This document shows positions 25,497 through 34,297 of a DNA stretch of 64,000 nucleotides, in pieces. How positions within the stretch are numbered: position 1 is the stretch's first letter; every line of letters starts with the position of its first letter. The notes under the pieces are model-generated. The model had not been told where the DNA came from and searched no databases. It worked only from the letters and a program-made list of their open reading frames with translations. The translations under genes and the position numbers were made by a program. This stretch comes from Alphaproteobacteria bacterium (lineage in GTDB: Bacteria > Pseudomonadota > Alphaproteobacteria > Caulobacterales > Maricaulaceae): positions 124,001 through 188,000 of the forward strand of contig WGOD01000002.1 of assembly GCA_016124205.1 (NCBI GenBank), written 5' to 3'.

Positions 25497-27458
25497 ATGG
25501 CGGACAGAGCGGCCGAACGCGAAACAACCGACTCGCTGAAGAGCTTCGACGAAGCGGCTCCGGGCCGCGCGCCGGTGCGCCACACGGCTGCGCCCGCCGC
25601 CCCCGAGGGGACACCGGCGGTCCGCATGCCGCATCGCGGCTGGATGGCCTGGCTGGGCATCGTCGGCGCGCTCGTCTGGTTTGGCGGCGCGGCCGCCTAC
25701 ATCGTGGGCTATGCGGGGATCGATTTCACCGGCGACTTTCTGGCGACCTATTCCCCGGCCCAGCTGGTCGGCCTGTCGGTCTTTGCCGTCGCTCCCGCCC
25801 TCTTCATCCTGATCACCGGCTTTCTCGCCAGCGAGCTGGCACGGATGGCGGACCGGACACGCGGCGTCGACCTGGCCGTTCGACGTCTCGCCGCGCCGGT
25901 CGAAACGGCACACCGCGATGTCAGCCATCTCGCCGGAGCCATCACCACCGAGGTCGAGCGGATCAATACCGCGCTGGAAAGCGCGCTGGCGCGCCTTGCC
26001 GCGATGGAAGAGGTCATCTCGCATCACGCCGACGCGCTGGAGCAATCGGCCGGCAGCGCGCGCGAACGCGCCGAGGCGCTGCTGGAAGGCCTGCGCGGCG
26101 AGCGCACGCGGCTGTCGGAAGTCTCGGATTCGCTCGACGACAAGGCCGCACTGATTGCCGCGGCCATCGCGGACCAGTCGAAAATGGTCGCCGCGGCCGC
26201 TGAACTCGCCGAACATCAGGCGACCGCCAGCGAACGCAAGCTGCGCGAAGGCGCGGACCGGCTCGCCGGTGCCGGCACGGCTGTGGCCGAACAGGCCGAG
26301 CGGGCCGCCAGCTCCATGTCGGCGCAGGGCGACCGGCTCACCGAATTGCGCGACTCGCTGCGCGAACGCACCGAGACGCTCGACGCAGCCTATGTGAAGC
26401 ATCAAAGCCGCCTGAAAGAGGCGAGCGAAGCCCTCCGCAAGGAGCAGGAAAAGATCGCCGCCGCGCTCGATTTCCACCGCGCCGAGCTCGATGTGATGGC
26501 CAAGACGGCCCGCGAGGGTGCTGATGCGCTGAACGCCGCCGCGCACGAAGGCGCCGACAGCTTCAAGAAGACGGTCGACGAAGCCCTCGCCAATGCGCGC
26601 GAGCTCGCGTCCTCGGTTCGCCGGGAAACCGATTCCGCCGGCCGCTCCCATCGCGAGGCGCTGGAAATGCTCGAAGCGGCGGCCGAGAAGGCGCGGACCG
26701 CTTCGCAGGACGCTGCGTCCGCCTTCGAGGAGCAGAGCCGCCTGATCGCCGAGCGCGTCGAGCAGGTCAACGAGACCGCGTTCAACGCCGCCCGCAAGTC
26801 CGACGAAACCTTCCAGGCGCGGATGGCGGAAGCCGAGAAGCTGACCGCGCGTGCCGCGCTGGCTGCGGACGAAGCCGCCGATTCCGTCCGTCGCCGGATG
26901 GAAACGGTGCTCGAAGCCGCAAAGAAGGAAAGCGCCGCAATCGAACGCGAGATCGAAGCGCTCGGGGACCGGCTGTCGAGCCTGCCAGACACGGCGCGGG
27001 CCCGCGCCCGTGAGACGGTCGACGTGCTGCGACAGGGTCTCGAAGGCCTCAATGCGGCTGCGCTGACCGCCGCCGAGGAAGCGCAGGAGATCGACGCGGC
27101 CTTCCAGGCGCGGATCCGCCAGAATTACGAACTGCTCAGCGACTTCATGCTGAAGATGGGGTCCGTCGCGGGCGGCCGCCGCGCGCTCGACCTGCCGTCG
27201 AATGAAGTCCCTGATCCGCTCAGCCGCCGCAAGCGCGAGGCCCGGGACGCGTCTTCAGATGATGAAGTGCCGTCCGCTGAAACGGACATGACCGAAGACG
27301 GCACCCAGCGCCGCGATCATGTCGGCTTCCCCGAGCGCGGGCGCGCCGCCAGCGATCCGGGCTGGCGCTGGAAGGATCTTCTGGCGACGATGGCCCCGGA
27401 AGAGGGTGAAGACGAAGCGCCTTCCCCGCGCAAGCCGGGCCGACGCAGCGAAGACTAG
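25497..27458 (+). CDS. TipN-like membrane-anchored coiled-coil protein
   Basis: A 653-residue protein if started at ATG 25497; an in-frame GTG at 25485 with AGGA 4 bases upstream, and a TTG at 25434, are alternatives. Two membrane helices lie near residues 45-75 and 88-110. About 450 residues of Ala/Glu/Arg-rich heptad sequence follow, ending in a short acidic tail. This architecture matches the polar landmark TipN of Caulobacter (two N-terminal membrane helices plus a long coiled coil). Homology cannot be judged from composition alone. It would act at the inner membrane, possibly in polarity or division-site memory. Its stop shares CTAG with the convergent lipoprotein gene. Confidence 0.55.
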   Translation: MADRAAERETTDSLKSFDEAAPGRAPVRHTAAPAAPEGTPAVRMPHRGWMAWLGIVGALVWFGGAAAYIVGYAGIDFTGDFLATYSPAQLVGLSVFAVAPALFILITGFLASELARMADRTRGVDLAVRRLAAPVETAHRDVSHLAGAITTEVERINTALESALARLAAMEEVISHHADALEQSAGSARERAEALLEGLRGERTRLSEVSDSLDDKAALIAAAIADQSKMVAAAAELAEHQATASERKLREGADRLAGAGTAVAEQAERAASSMSAQGDRLTELRDSLRERTETLDAAYVKHQSRLKEASEALRKEQEKIAAALDFHRAELDVMAKTAREGADALNAAAHEGADSFKKTVDEALANARELASSVRRETDSAGRSHREALEMLEAAAEKARTASQDAASAFEEQSRLIAERVEQVNETAFNAARKSDETFQARMAEAEKLTARAALAADEAADSVRRRMETVLEAAKKESAAIEREIEALGDRLSSLPDTARARARETVDVLRQGLEGLNAAALTAAEEAQEIDAAFQARIRQNYELLSDFMLKMGSVAGGRRALDLPSNEVPDPLSRRKREARDASSDDEVPSAETDMTEDGTQRRDHVGFPERGRAASDPGWRWKDLLATMAPEEGEDEAPSPRKPGRRSED

Positions 27459-28090
27459 TCCTCTTCCACCACCGGCGGATGGGCGCGGACCTGCTGCGTC
27501 GCCCAGGACGAGATTTCACCCGCCGTCTCCTGTGCCGCCGCGTCAAACGCCGCGACGATGTCTCCGACCGTATTGGTCCGTGCCCGGGCCTGCGCGCCGA
27601 CGGCCTGAACGCCGAGCAGGCTGCGATCCGACAGGCGCACCATGCGCACCCGCATCTGGATGATCGCCGTTGGCGGCGCATCGGGACCATCACGATAGAC
27701 GGCCTCGAAGGACCGCACTTCGGTGTGAAGTTCGTATTCGGCGTTGACCCCGTCTTCGGGACGTGACGCGATCAGGTCCGGCTCATAGGCGTCGATGGCG
27801 CTGATCACGAGGTCCTGCACCAGGCGCGGCGTTGTGGAGATCCACTTTGCGCCGTCGATGAAGGCGAGCTCGCCATGCTGCAGCGAGATGGCGATCTCGT
27901 CGCTGGCGATACCGCGCGGTGCCAGCGGAAGATCCACCCGGACGACTTGCCGGTTCATCGCGCTCCCGGCCGTGGGCTCAGGTGTCGACAGCCGGTAGAT
28001 GCTCGACGGCGTGGTTTCCGGGAGCAGGCTCACACACCCTGCGAGGAAGACGGCAACCCCGGCCGCGGCCAGACGTTTCAGGACAGTCAT
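27455..28090 (-). CDS. PqiC-like ABC-transport auxiliary lipoprotein
   Basis: A 211-residue lipoprotein: the lipobox L-A-G-C places the lipidated Cys at residue 19. The mature part begins with the family-typical S-S-I-Y-R-L-S segment and contains V-R-V-D-L-P and a beta/alpha pattern with F-D-A-A-A-Q-E-T near the C-terminus, as in the PqiC/COG3218 family. These lipoproteins bridge MCE proteins to the outer membrane. It is the last gene of the MCE operon and is coupled to the MlaD-type gene by ATGA. Confidence 0.85.
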   Translation of the reverse strand: MTVLKRLAAAGVAVFLAGCVSLLPETTPSSIYRLSTPEPTAGSAMNRQVVRVDLPLAPRGIASDEIAISLQHGELAFIDGAKWISTTPRLVQDLVISAIDAYEPDLIASRPEDGVNAEYELHTEVRSFEAVYRDGPDAPPTAIIQMRVRMVRLSDRSLLGVQAVGAQARARTNTVGDIVAAFDAAAQETAGEISSWATQQVRAHPPVVEED

Positions 28091-29043
28091 CGGGGCACCT
28101 CCACAGTGCGGCGCGGCTCGCCGGCGACAAAGCCGCCGGGATCATCTTCCAGTTCAATCGCGATACGGTCGAGCGTGGCGATCAGGCGGCGCAGATCACC
28201 GGCCGCCAGCGTGAGTTCGTCGATGCCGTCGTCGGCGAATTCCTCGAGCGAGGGCCGGAGTTCGACAAGAATGTCGTTCAACTGCTGGGCGGCCAGCTGC
28301 ATGTCCATGAAGGCCTGATTGGTCTGGTTGGTCGCCGTGGTCAGATCGCCCTGCACATAGGCGCCGGTCTCTTCGGCGAACTGCTGCATCGCCTGCGCTG
28401 CGGCAGACACGTCGCGCCCGGTCTGCTCCAGCGTGGCGATGGCCCCACGAAGATCGCCCATCGTCTCGTCATCATTGGCGAGGGTTTCGGACAGGCGCTC
28501 GATATTCTCCAGCGTGTTGCGAAGCGAATCGACATTGTCCTCGCTGAGCAGATCGGCAATGCGGATCAGGGCGGTCTGGGCCGAAGACAGCACGTCCTCG
28601 GAGGACTGGAACAGCGTGTCGAGCTGGGTCTGGACGGCAAAGATGCGCGGCGGGGTCTGACGCGGCGGGCTGTACAGGCGGGCCGCATCCGGCGAGCCGC
28701 CCGACAGCTGGATATAGGCAAGGCCCGTCAGGCCCTGGGGTTCGAGCTGGGCGGTGGAATCCACGCGCACCGGGGTTTCGGCCACAACCTGGATACGGGC
28801 GATCACGCGGTTCGGGTTCTGCGGGTCGAGTCCGAGCCGGGTGACCTCGCCCACCTGAATGCCGTTGAAGCGCACTTCGCTGGCCTCGCGCAGGCCCCGG
28901 ACCGGCCAGTCGAACACGACATCGTACTGTGCGTATTCTCGCCCGCCGGAATAGTTCGACAGCCAGAGAATGAAGAACCCGCCGGCCGCGACGAGGAACA
29001 TCGCGAAAAAGCCGACCAGGACGTGATGGGCCTTGGTTTCCAT
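28087..29043 (-). CDS. MCE/MlaD-family lipid-transport protein
   Basis: A 318-residue protein with one N-terminal membrane helix (about residues 8-28) and a periplasmic MCE domain (about residues 38-120). That domain has V-R-F-N-G-I-Q-V-G-E-V, typical of the MCE fold. The long C-terminal part is predicted to be helical. MlaD-type proteins form hexameric rings that pass phospholipids between membranes. Operon order is permease, ATPase, MCE protein, lipoprotein. Confidence 0.9.
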   Translation of the reverse strand: METKAHHVLVGFFAMFLVAAGGFFILWLSNYSGGREYAQYDVVFDWPVRGLREASEVRFNGIQVGEVTRLGLDPQNPNRVIARIQVVAETPVRVDSTAQLEPQGLTGLAYIQLSGGSPDAARLYSPPRQTPPRIFAVQTQLDTLFQSSEDVLSSAQTALIRIADLLSEDNVDSLRNTLENIERLSETLANDDETMGDLRGAIATLEQTGRDVSAAAQAMQQFAEETGAYVQGDLTTATNQTNQAFMDMQLAAQQLNDILVELRPSLEEFADDGIDELTLAAGDLRRLIATLDRIAIELEDDPGGFVAGEPRRTVEVPR

Positions 29044-29046
29044 GGC

Positions 29047-29826
29047 TTATCCTTCCCGGGCCATCGTGGCCGCGCGCCCCCGCGGCCCGCGAAAATATTC
29101 GCGTATCCACGGATGGTCATTCTGCAAGAGTTCGTCGATCGGGGCCACCGCCACGCAGCGCTTCTCGGCCAGCACGGCAACGCGGTCACAGATTGCGAAC
29201 AGGGTGTCGAGGTCGTGGGTGACGATGAAGACCGTCAGGCCCAGCGCGTCGCGCAACTCGCGGATCAGCGAGTCGAACGCCGCCGCGCCGATCGGGTCGA
29301 GCCCCGCCGTCGGCTCGTCGAGGAAGAGCACGTCCGGATCGAGCGCCAGCGCCCGGGCGAGACCGGCCCGCTTCTTCATGCCGCCGGAGAGTTCCGACGG
29401 AAATTTCGTCGGCGCTTCGGGGCCGAGACCGGTCAGCGCGATCTTCATGTCGGCGAGTTCCGACATCAGCGAGCGCGGCAGATCGGTGTGCTCTCGCATC
29501 GGCGCCATGACATTTTCGCGGACGGTCAGCGCGGAAAACAGCGCCCCGCCCTGGAACAGCACGCCCCAATGACTTTCCAGACGCGCCCGTTCGCTGTCGG
29601 CCATCTTCCCGAGCGCGCGGCCATTGTAGAAAATCTCGCCGGCGTCGGGGCGTTTGAGGCCGATCATCGTGTTCATCAATACGGACTTGCCCGTCCCCGA
29701 ACCGCCCACGAGTCCCATGATCTCGCCGCGCCGCACTTCCAGATTCAGCCCGTCATGAATGACATGCGTGCCGAAGGCCGTTTTCAGGCCGCGCACCTCG
29801 ATGAGCGGGGTCGAAGCCGCACTCAT
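29047..29826 (-). CDS. MlaF-type ABC transporter ATPase
   Basis: A 259-residue nucleotide-binding subunit with Walker A G-G-S-G-T-G-K-S, signature L-S-G-G-M-K-K-R, Walker B V-L-F-L-D-E-P-T and the H-loop V-T-H-D. The K-K-R after the signature is typical of MlaF/Mkl ATPases. It powers lipid transport by the MCE complex. The start overlaps the permease gene end by ATGA, and the MCE gene follows after 3 bases. Confidence 0.93.
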   Translation of the reverse strand: MSAASTPLIEVRGLKTAFGTHVIHDGLNLEVRRGEIMGLVGGSGTGKSVLMNTMIGLKRPDAGEIFYNGRALGKMADSERARLESHWGVLFQGGALFSALTVRENVMAPMREHTDLPRSLMSELADMKIALTGLGPEAPTKFPSELSGGMKKRAGLARALALDPDVLFLDEPTAGLDPIGAAAFDSLIRELRDALGLTVFIVTHDLDTLFAICDRVAVLAEKRCVAVAPIDELLQNDHPWIREYFRGPRGRAATMAREG

Positions 29827-30962
29827 ATGCCGAGCTCCAGATACATCATGGCAAAGAGGGCATCGACGATGATGACCATGAAGATGGACTGGACGACCGA
29901 CGCAGTGACGTGACGGCCAAGCGATTCCACGTCGCCGCCAACATCGAGCCCCTGCTTGCAGCCGATGATCGCAATGATCGCGCCGAACACCGGGGCCTTG
30001 GACATGCCGACCCAGAAATTCTGGATCGGAACGCTGTCATGGATCCGGGTGACGAAGAATTGCGGCGAGATATCGAGCGCGCTCCAGCAGACGAGAAGGC
30101 CGCCGACAATGCCCGCGATCATCGCCGCGAAGGTCAGCAGCGGCGCCATGATCACGCAGGCGACGATCCGCGGGATGACCAGCGCTTCGTACGGGTCGAT
30201 GCCGAGCACGCGCATCGCGTCGATTTCCTGCTGCATCTTCATCGAGCCGATGGCTGCGGTGAAGGCCGAGTCGGACCGGCCCGCCAGCATGATCGCCGTG
30301 ATCAGCACGCCGAATTCCCGCAGCACGGCAATGCCGACCAGTTCGACGGTGAAGATCGACGCGCCGAAGGTCTCGAGCAGGTTCGCGCCCATGAAGGCCA
30401 CGACCGCGCCGATGAAGAAGGACAGAACCGCGATGATCGGCAGGGCGTTCACGCCCGCGACTTCCATCACCGCGAAGATCGGCGTCATGCGGAAGCGCCA
30501 GGGCCGTGCGCTGGTCGAAGCGAAGGAGGTGATCGCGTGGCCGAAGAAGGCAAAGGTCGCGATCATTTCCTTCCAGGCGGATTCCAGACCCGCGCCGACC
30601 CGGGCAGCCGCCTGAATGAATCCGAAGCGCCGGTCTTCGATCTCCGGCTCGCTGTTGATCGCCTTTTCAAGGACGAGCTGGATCAGGCGGCGGGCCGTGG
30701 CGTGGTCGCCGCGAAAATGCTGTTCGGTCACGCCGTCTCGCGCGCGGTGGATCGGCCGGGCAAGAAGATAGGCCCCCGCCGTATCGATCCGGTCGATGCC
30801 CGACAGATCGATCATCACGCGGCCCGGATCGATGTCGTGATCGATGCGCGCGATATCGGAGGCGAAACGGGCGATGGTGTCGACGATCCAGTCGCCGGTC
30901 GGGACGAGAACGACGCGGCCGCCCTCCTCCTCGATCGTCAGACCTGCCGCCACATCACTCAT
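29823..30962 (-). CDS. MlaE-type ABC permease with N-terminal STAS domain
   Basis: A 379-residue permease. Residues of about 1-110 look like a STAS domain (V-M-I-D-L-S-G-I-D-R-I-D-T-A-G), the part that is the separate MlaB in E. coli. The rest is a MlaE permease with about five helices and the conserved P-I-I-A-V-L-S-F, G-S-M-K-M-Q-Q-E-I-D-A-M and P-R-I-V-A-C-V segments. The start at ATG 30962 follows a GGGAGGGGG site and overlaps the stop of the MFS gene by 8 bases. The fused STAS domain is known in alphaproteobacterial Mla-type permeases. Confidence 0.9.
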   Translation of the reverse strand: MSDVAAGLTIEEEGGRVVLVPTGDWIVDTIARFASDIARIDHDIDPGRVMIDLSGIDRIDTAGAYLLARPIHRARDGVTEQHFRGDHATARRLIQLVLEKAINSEPEIEDRRFGFIQAAARVGAGLESAWKEMIATFAFFGHAITSFASTSARPWRFRMTPIFAVMEVAGVNALPIIAVLSFFIGAVVAFMGANLLETFGASIFTVELVGIAVLREFGVLITAIMLAGRSDSAFTAAIGSMKMQQEIDAMRVLGIDPYEALVIPRIVACVIMAPLLTFAAMIAGIVGGLLVCWSALDISPQFFVTRIHDSVPIQNFWVGMSKAPVFGAIIAIIGCKQGLDVGGDVESLGRHVTASVVQSIFMVIIVDALFAMMYLELGI

Positions 30963-32163
30963 TCCGCGTCCCCCTCCCGACAGTCTTAGGTGATTCAACT
31001 GCGCTTTGGGAATTCAGGTTCCGCCACAGCAAGGCGGCAAAAAGGCCGCCAAGGGCCGCAGGGAGTGCCATGGCAGCATATCCGCCCGCACCGTAGCGTT
31101 CATACAACACTCCCGAGACCACCGTCGCGCCGGCCAGAATCACCCCTCCGGACAGTGCGGAGTTGATCGCCTGAGCGCTGGCGGCATAGCGATCCGGCAC
31201 GCGTTCGGCGCAATACCGGATGAAACCGATATAGGTCGCGGTGAAGGTGAAGGCGTGCGTCGTCTGGAACAGGAAGAGGACCCAGACCGGCGGCGACATG
31301 GCAAACACCAGCCAGCGGACGACGGATACGGCCGCCCCCGACGCGATCAGAGCGGCGGGCGACCAGTTGCGGAAGACGCGGCCGTTCACGAAGAGGAAGA
31401 TGATTTCCGCAACGACCGCCCAACCCCAGAGAAGGCCGACCACGCCGGTCGGGATGCCCTCCGCGCGCCAGGCGAGTGTCGAGAAGCTGTACTGAAAACC
31501 GTGTGCGCCCTGCACCAAGGCCACGGCGAGCGTCGCGAAGACGAAGCCGGGCGTCAGCAATTCCCCGACATGCCATTTCAGACCTGCGGAGGGCTGCTGC
31601 GACCGCATCGTGGCAGCCGGGAGCACCTGCAGCGACACGATGGCCAGCGCCGACCCGGCGGTGATCCAGATCAGCGCAGCCTCTCCGCCGAAGCGGGAGA
31701 CCAGCGCCCCAGCCCCGATATTGGCCACGACGAAGGCACCGGAGCCAAAGGCGCGGGCGGGGCCGAAACCGAACCCGCTGCGCATCGCCGCGCGAATGGT
31801 GATCGCATCGAGCAGCGGGATCTGCGCGCCATTGAGCGCCGAACCAAGCGCGGCGATCAGCACGATGAAGACCGCGGGCCAGCCAGGGAAGAGAAGCGCG
31901 AAGGCGGCCAGCGCCGCGAAGGCGAAGATCGTCAGAAGCCGCTTCTTGCGGTCGGACCGGTCGAGAATCCCGGCGCCGAGGGGGGAGAGGATACTGCGGC
32001 CTATCATGCCCCCGGCGATCGCCACGCCGATCGCCTCGGGCGACAGGCCGCGTTCTTCAAGCAGGACGGGCAGATAGGGCAGGACCGCACCGAATACGAG
32101 ATAGAAGACGCTGTAATGCAGCGCATATCTCGAGAATGTTCCGGCGGGGGCGGGCGAAGACAT
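30955..32163 (-). CDS. MFS transporter (MFS_1-like/HcaT type)
   Basis: A 402-residue transporter with about twelve membrane helices if started at MSSPAPAG. The longer in-frame start (32214) would overlap the region upstream of the glycosyltransferase gene. The loop between helices 2 and 3 carries G-I-L-D-R-S-D-R-K-K-R, the MFS D-R-x-x-R/K motif. The fold resembles the phenylpropionate permease-like MFS group. The substrate is unknown. Because its stop overlaps the permease gene, it probably heads the MCE operon transcript. Confidence 0.8.
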   Translation of the reverse strand: MSSPAPAGTFSRYALHYSVFYLVFGAVLPYLPVLLEERGLSPEAIGVAIAGGMIGRSILSPLGAGILDRSDRKKRLLTIFAFAALAAFALLFPGWPAVFIVLIAALGSALNGAQIPLLDAITIRAAMRSGFGFGPARAFGSGAFVVANIGAGALVSRFGGEAALIWITAGSALAIVSLQVLPAATMRSQQPSAGLKWHVGELLTPGFVFATLAVALVQGAHGFQYSFSTLAWRAEGIPTGVVGLLWGWAVVAEIIFLFVNGRVFRNWSPAALIASGAAVSVVRWLVFAMSPPVWVLFLFQTTHAFTFTATYIGFIRYCAERVPDRYAASAQAINSALSGGVILAGATVVSGVLYERYGAGGYAAMALPAALGGLFAALLWRNLNSQSAVESPKTVGRGTRNE

Positions 32164-32303
32164 GGTGCCGCATAGCCTGCCTTGCGCCGGGCGGAAAGAT
32201 GGGTGATGCGGCACCCGCCATGCGCGCTTGGCCCGGAGGGCCGTGCAGGCTAGCTTCGCGCGCCATTTCGGATATTCGCAGTGCAGCAGACGGCCGGAGC
32301 CCC

Positions 32304-33584
32304 ATGAAAGATATCGCTGGCGATGCCCCGGTCCTCACCGCTGCCCCGGCAGCACAGCGGTCCCTGCGTGTCCTTGTGTCCGGATACCGCTCGCACCCGC
32401 ATGTCGGCGGTCAAGGCGTCTATCTGAGCGCGCTGGCGAGCGCGCTGCAGCGTGCGGGACATGCGGTTACGGTCGTGTCCGGACCGCCCTACCCGGAGCT
32501 CGATGCCGGGATCGAACGGGTCGAACTGCCGGCGCTCGACCTGTTCTCGGCGAAGAATGCGCTCCTCGCGTTCAACCCGTCCTTCCTGACGAACTGGCCG
32601 GATTTCGCCGAGTGGGCCTGCCACAACACGGCGGCCTTCGGCGAACCCTATGCCTTCGCCTGCCGTCTCAACGCCTGGCTGAAGGGCCGCGAAGACCGGT
32701 TCGACGTGATCCACGACAACCAGACGCTGGCGACGCCCTTCCTGAAGATCGCGCAGCGCGTTCCGGTGGTGGCGACGATCCACCACCCGATCGCGATCGA
32801 CCGCGAATTCGCCGTTCAGTCCGCGCAGAAGCGTGTCGACCGCTGGCTGACGAAACGCTGGTACGACTTTGTCGAGATGCAGGGCGAAACGGCGCGCCGC
32901 CTTCCGGCCCTGCTCGCCGTCTCCGAAGCCGCCCGGGACAGTCATGTCGCGCATTACGGCATCGATCCGATGACGGTCGAGGTCGCGTTCAACGGCATCG
33001 ACCATTCGGTCTTCCATCCCGATCCGGCAACAGAGCGCGAACCAAACGTCATTGCCGCGACGGCAAGCGCGGATGTGCCGATCAAGGGGCTGGACGTGCT
33101 GGCGACCGCGTTCGTTTCTCTCGCGCGCGACAATCCGGACCTGAAACTGGAACTGATCGGCCAGCTGCGCGACGGGCGGGCGAAACAGATCCTGACCGAG
33201 GCCGGCCTGATGGGCCGCGTCTCCAGCCGCCATGGCGTGACACGCGAAGAGATCGCTGCGCTTTACCGGCGCGCCAGCCTCGTCGTCTGCCCGGCCCGCT
33301 TCGAGGGCTTCGGCTTCCCGGCGGCCGAGGCGATGGCCTGCGGCGCTCCGGTGGTGGCCAGCGATGGCGGGGCCCTGCCCGAAGTGGTCGGCGATGCCGG
33401 CGCGATCGTCCCGGCTGGAGACGCCGGTGCGCTGACCGCCGCGATTGCGGCGGTGCTCGACAATCCGGTTCGCGCCCGGAGGATGAGCGAGATGGGTGCA
33501 GCCCGCGCCCGCAGCGCGTTTGACTGGGACCGGCATGCCGCCGCCGCGACAGCGCTTTACGAACGGGTGCTGACCCCATGCTGA
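32304..33584 (+). CDS. glycosyltransferase family 4
   Basis: A 426-residue GT-B transferase. The N-domain has the family start V-G-G-Q-G-V-Y-L-S-A-L. The C-domain has the GT4 signature P-A-R-F-E-G-F-G-F-P-A-A-E-A-M-A-C-G, with the two Glu that bind the sugar nucleotide. G-A-P-V-V-A-S-D-G-G-A-L follows. It transfers a sugar from an NDP-sugar to an unknown acceptor, presumably at the cytosolic membrane face. It heads a tightly coupled operon with a methyltransferase (7-base overlap) and an alpha/alpha-toroid protein. The GTG/ATG choice follows ATG 32304. Confidence 0.9.
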   Translation: MKDIAGDAPVLTAAPAAQRSLRVLVSGYRSHPHVGGQGVYLSALASALQRAGHAVTVVSGPPYPELDAGIERVELPALDLFSAKNALLAFNPSFLTNWPDFAEWACHNTAAFGEPYAFACRLNAWLKGREDRFDVIHDNQTLATPFLKIAQRVPVVATIHHPIAIDREFAVQSAQKRVDRWLTKRWYDFVEMQGETARRLPALLAVSEAARDSHVAHYGIDPMTVEVAFNGIDHSVFHPDPATEREPNVIAATASADVPIKGLDVLATAFVSLARDNPDLKLELIGQLRDGRAKQILTEAGLMGRVSSRHGVTREEIAALYRRASLVVCPARFEGFGFPAAEAMACGAPVVASDGGALPEVVGDAGAIVPAGDAGALTAAIAAVLDNPVRARRMSEMGAARARSAFDWDRHAAAATALYERVLTPC

Positions 33585-34297
33585 CCATTCGCCCGGACAA
33601 GCTCGACCTTCGCCCCGGCGACCGGGTGCTCGATCTCGGCTGTGGGCGAGGCCGGCATACCTATGCCTTCTACTGGTCGGACACGCCGCTGAAGGTCACG
33701 GGTCTCGACCTGTCGGAAGAGGAAGTGAAGGCGACCGCCGATGGCTTCTTCGACCTGCCCCCGCCGCCGCACTCGCCGCTGCGGAGCGCGACGCTGACGG
33801 CGGGCGATGCCGCAAAACTGCCGTTCAAGGACGGGGCGTTCGACGCGGTGGTGTGCAGCGAAGTGCTGGAGCATGTCCCCGATCCCGACGCCGTGCTGGA
33901 CGAGATCGTGCGGATCACGCGGCCGGGCGGGCGGGTGGCGCTGTCGGTTCCGCGCTACTGGCCGGAAAAGATCTGCTGGGATCTGTCGACCGATTATCAC
34001 AACACGCCGGGCGGGCATGTGCGCATCTTCCGCGAGGAAGCGCTTCGCGGCTCGGCGCGGCGTGCGGGCCTGCGGTTCTTCGCCCGGCACTGGGCGCATG
34101 CCCTGCACAGCCCCTATTGGTGGCTGCAGTGCGCCGTGTGGCACCGCAAGGACCACAGCCGCTCTGTTGCCGCCTACCGGCGCTTCCTGGAATGGGATCT
34201 GATGAAGCGGCCCTGGCTGACGCGCGGTCTTGAAGCGGCGCTGAACCCGGTGATGGGCAAAAGCCTCGTCGTCTACTTCCATCGGCCCGCGCAATGA
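33578..34297 (+). CDS. class I SAM-dependent methyltransferase
   Basis: A 239-residue methyltransferase of the Methyltransf_11 type. Motif I is [11 protein letters not shown], followed by a Leu-rich strand with [18 protein letters not shown], and E-V-L-E-H-V-P-D-P. It overlaps the glycosyltransferase by 7 bases and the toroid gene by ATGA. The acceptor is unknown; context suggests a glycolipid or polyprenyl-linked sugar. Confidence 0.9.
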   Translation: MLTIRPDKLDLRPGDRVLDLGCGRGRHTYAFYWSDTPLKVTGLDLSEEEVKATADGFFDLPPPPHSPLRSATLTAGDAAKLPFKDGAFDAVVCSEVLEHVPDPDAVLDEIVRITRPGGRVALSVPRYWPEKICWDLSTDYHNTPGGHVRIFREEALRGSARRAGLRFFARHWAHALHSPYWWLQCAVWHRKDHSRSVAAYRRFLEWDLMKRPWLTRGLEAALNPVMGKSLVVYFHRPAQ

